A stretch of DNA of 64,000 nt from Balanoglossus misakiensis. Lineage: Eukaryota > Hemichordata. Each line of letters opens with the position of its first letter. Position 1 is the stretch's first letter. A program made the translations under genes and the position numbers. The notes below the pieces were generated by a model, which worked only from the letters and a program-made list of their open reading frames with translations, had not been told where the DNA came from and did not search any database. Below are positions 62,088 to 64,000 of the stretch, piece by piece. Location of the stretch: contig CM082582.2 of assembly GCA_040954595.2 (NCBI GenBank), positions 1,736,001-1,800,000 of the forward strand, in the 5' to 3' direction.

Positions 62088-62670
62088 TTAAATGGGCAAC
62101 CTTCGATGATACAAATCATGGAGAATTGTGGGTAAAATATCGTACTGTGTTCTGTCACAAAAAATCTGAAATTCATCTTGCAAGCGAGTAAGTTGAGTCT
62201 TAAGGTCACCATTAATTTTGTCAATATGATCAGCTTTATCTTCAGTACATTCCAAAGATTTTGTGACAGCTTCTAGTAAACATTTTTGGACTGTTTCTGT
62301 ATTTAAGGGACAGTGCTGGGTATTATGGGTTTCACCCCTCATATTCAAAAAGGAATTGACAAGACATCTAAACATACTTTCCCAAATTTGTCTTAGGAAG
62401 CGATGAGTTAGCTTGAAATTTGTACACTGTAGTAGGGTTTCCAAAGTTCCCCCTTTATGATTGAACCCTGCCAGATGTTTTAAGCCAACATCCCAGAATA
62501 TTTTCATGATGACTGGTTGGTAATTTTTTAGAGTGTGCCAGTCTCTGATAAAAGGCTGCAACCAGTCTAAATTTGCACCATACATGTCTTTTAACTTTAT
62601 CAGGTGATGGAAAGTTTTCCCATCACCAACCACAACCAGGTATTTTATTCTTACACCAACTCTGAATGTA
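62088..62670 (-). pseudogene. Transposase (RNase-H-like) candidate, N-terminal part
   Basis: The fragment starts VRIKYLVVVGDGKTFHHL, with a candidate catalytic Asp at 62622-62624, and continues through WLQPFIRDWHTLKNYQPVI, with a second Asp (62541-62543) in a DWH motif. Helical, conserved-looking sequence follows (LKHLAGFNHKGGTLETLLQ, FKLTHRFLRQIWESMFRC). A beta-strand-Asp followed by an Asp-Trp-His block resembles the first two acidic positions of DDE transposases, and the Glu could be supplied by DEAHEM at 61159-61164. The frame ends at 62088. A gap of about 600 bases, perhaps an intron, separates it from the next part. Confidence 0.6.
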
Positions 62671-62839
62671 ACATATACAGCTTATTGATAATGTTATGGA
62701 CAGTTTCAATGGTGTCTGCGTGTTCACTTGATATGCCCAAATAAATGACATTTGAGCATTCACTGTCATTACTGTTAGCAGTTGTTGCTAATGTTGATTT
62801 AAAATCCCCAAATACTGTTTCTATATCAGCTCTGTGCAT
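62651..62839 (-). pseudogene. Spacer between OTU and transposase regions
   Basis: This open fragment (MHRADIETVFGDFKSTL ... NIINKLYMLHSELV) overlaps the end of the OTU frame by about 19 bases in another frame. It runs into the next fragment with a second frame change near 62651. Its position and acidic composition fit a linker. No domain is recognised. I read it as part of the same ancestral polypeptide. Confidence 0.5.
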
Positions 62840-63999
62840 TGCATTTTTCTGTAGAGCAAAAATGAATTGTCAGAAAACAGTTCTGACCAAGCAATGGCTT
62901 CTTCTTGTTTAATGTCAAAATCTGACAGCGAAACTGATGACCGTGGTTGATGTTGTCTCAGTAGTGGTGGTTTAAATACTACATCATCATGAACAGTATC
63001 ATTGGATTTTTTCTCCGTAAATGTACAGGCTTTTCTCACAGGTGCACTCAAACCTCTGTCAACCATGATTTTAGTATTATTTCCACAAGGAAAATTGCCA
63101 ACAATTTCATTCATTTCAGAGTCTACTGTATTTTGTGAACAAAAGCCACTGTTTAATTCCTGCCACCATTCAAATGAATTCTGTGCATTTTCATTCACCA
63201 GACTATCTTTACTTTTAATTAACAGCCTGTTAAGAAGCAAATCATAATGGCCTGGTTGACCTGGCCTGTCTGGTGTGTACAAGAGACAGACAGGCTCAGT
63301 CTTGGAGAACACATAACCATCACCTCTTGCAAATATATCATTCTGCTTGGTGTATATATGTAATGGACATTTTGCAACATACACTACATATAACATTTCT
63401 GGCATACCAGCATATTCATCTGCCTTTTCCATACATTGTGTTCTGTGCAAAATGTCCATATAACGAGTGCCGTCTAACAGGGCATCAAGTTGTGCATCAT
63501 CCAGTCCTTCAAAGTATATATGATTGGCACGTATTATGTCTAATGTATCTGCTCTTAACTTGTCTGCAAATATTTTCTCTCGGTCAGCTAAAATTGGGTC
63601 AAAAGGGAGTCCATTAAGTAGACGATCGCAATTTCGAAATGCAAAATCATTTCTCACAGAGATGCTCCTGAAAAAGCACCTTCCATCACAATAAATGTTG
63701 ATTAGCTTAAAATCTTTGACAGTTGAATGTTTGTCATGACTGCCAAAAACAATATCATCAATACTGTTCAGAATTGACTATGGTTTTGGTTGGACTATTT
63801 GATAAGAGGTACCGTGGAAACCTCTGTCCTTTGGATCAGCTGTAACAGCTGCATATTTAGCTGATTTATCAATATTGTCAATGGAAGTTAAACAAAATGC
63901 ATTATTTGCAATATTTTCCTCTGTGAAATCAGCTGATGTTCTTTTGTTGATAACTCCCAACATGTATCTATGCAATGTATCTCCAGAACAAATAATACC
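62840..63999 (-). pseudogene. OTU-type cysteine protease region of the transposon
   Basis: The frame is open from beyond the window edge to a TAG at 63778-63780, just after IVQPKP. It then continues in the same frame from SILNSIDDIVFG through the OTU nucleophile motif YCDGRCFFRS (Cys codon 63676-63678) to the histidine motif GQPGHYDLLL (His codon 63247-63249). This is the Asp-Gly-x-Cys ... His-Tyr arrangement of OTU deubiquitinase-like proteases. A Ser/Asp-rich tail of about 130 residues follows (ending near KQEEAIAWSELF), and the frame shifts near 62830. OTU domains are carried by some viruses and transposons, where they may counter ubiquitin signalling or process polyproteins; the role here is unknown. 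A single nonsense codon separates the upstream piece, which contains TADPKDRGFHGTSYQIV. Confidence 0.75.
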
Positions 64000-64000
64000 A

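Larger units (their letters stand above)
58496..64000 (-). mobile_element. Decayed Academ-like DNA transposon, continues beyond window
   Basis: A chain of minus-strand coding fragments, collinear and each recognisable, spans at least 5.5 kb: OTU protease (63975-62840), spacer (62839-62651), RNase-H-like candidate (62660-62088 and 61470-60793), a basic linker (60593-60241), XPG/FEN1-like nuclease (60150-59430) and CXC zinc finger (59459-58496). Established knowledge: Academ transposons are described as combining a transposase with an XPG-like nuclease and a Cys8 zinc finger. I infer that class from architecture. Neither terminal inverted repeat was seen: the 3' side is cut by a LINE and the 5' side lies outside the window. 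In-frame stops and frameshifts (see parts) make it non-functional. Confidence 0.65.

Noticed and set aside
63002-63617. Plus-strand frames of 81 and 114 codons
   Set aside because: They are antisense to the OTU protease region, where the minus strand shows motif-supported coding.

Overview
The window looks like nuclear DNA of an AT-rich, repeat-laden animal genome, most plausibly a marine invertebrate. It has spliceosomal exon signals, a tRNA-headed SINE, an L2/CR1-like LINE fragment, several MITEs, two long satellite arrays and a decayed Academ-like DNA transposon. Nothing is organised like a bacterial, viral or organellar genome. I cannot name the species. No intact host protein-coding gene was found.

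Left part (1-24 kb). A short dispersed composite (1762-2291; second copy 5868-6400) carries a few hundred bases of leader plus one ~193 bp satellite monomer. At the second copy the monomer is expanded into about 80 copies (6262-22260) with higher-order periods of roughly 1541, 2303 and 2866 bp. A 576 bp MITE with TTAA target duplications sits inside the array. Paralogous non-satellite blocks (4850-5480 and 23010-23870) bracket the array in the same orientation. A foldback MITE, a SINE and a dispersed non-coding repeat lie to its left. A GGTTGACTATGG-type minisatellite and a purine tract lie to its right.

Middle part (24.6-43.7 kb). A unit of about 0.7-1.3 kb occurs five times. Each copy ends in a 116 bp monomer present once, three times, about 120 times (27276-41223), once and once. 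One copy of the unit has therefore hyper-expanded its terminal monomer into a 14 kb satellite. A separate four-copy 139 bp tandem repeat follows at 43165-43725.

Right part (43.7-57.3 kb). This is mostly unassigned sequence with dispersed repeat modules, a G+C- and CpG-richer stretch (46.3-48.7 kb), two TCACGTGA E-box palindromes, foldback elements, and minus-strand exon candidates of a glutamine-rich host gene (54477-54720 and 52757-53023). The exon candidates join in phase but carry one frameshift and one in-frame stop.

Far right (57.5-64 kb). On the minus strand, a 5'-truncated LINE reverse-transcriptase fragment abuts the 3' end of a large, mutated DNA transposon that runs off the window. 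Its decayed coding regions read, in order: OTU-type cysteine protease, RNase-H-like transposase candidate with a D/D/E set, XPG/FEN1-like nuclease, and Cys-rich CXC zinc finger. The nuclease plus eight-or-more-Cys finger suggests the Academ superfamily. The OTU domain at the front is the unusual element. Several in-frame stops, frameshifts and an inserted dispersed repeat show that this copy is dead.
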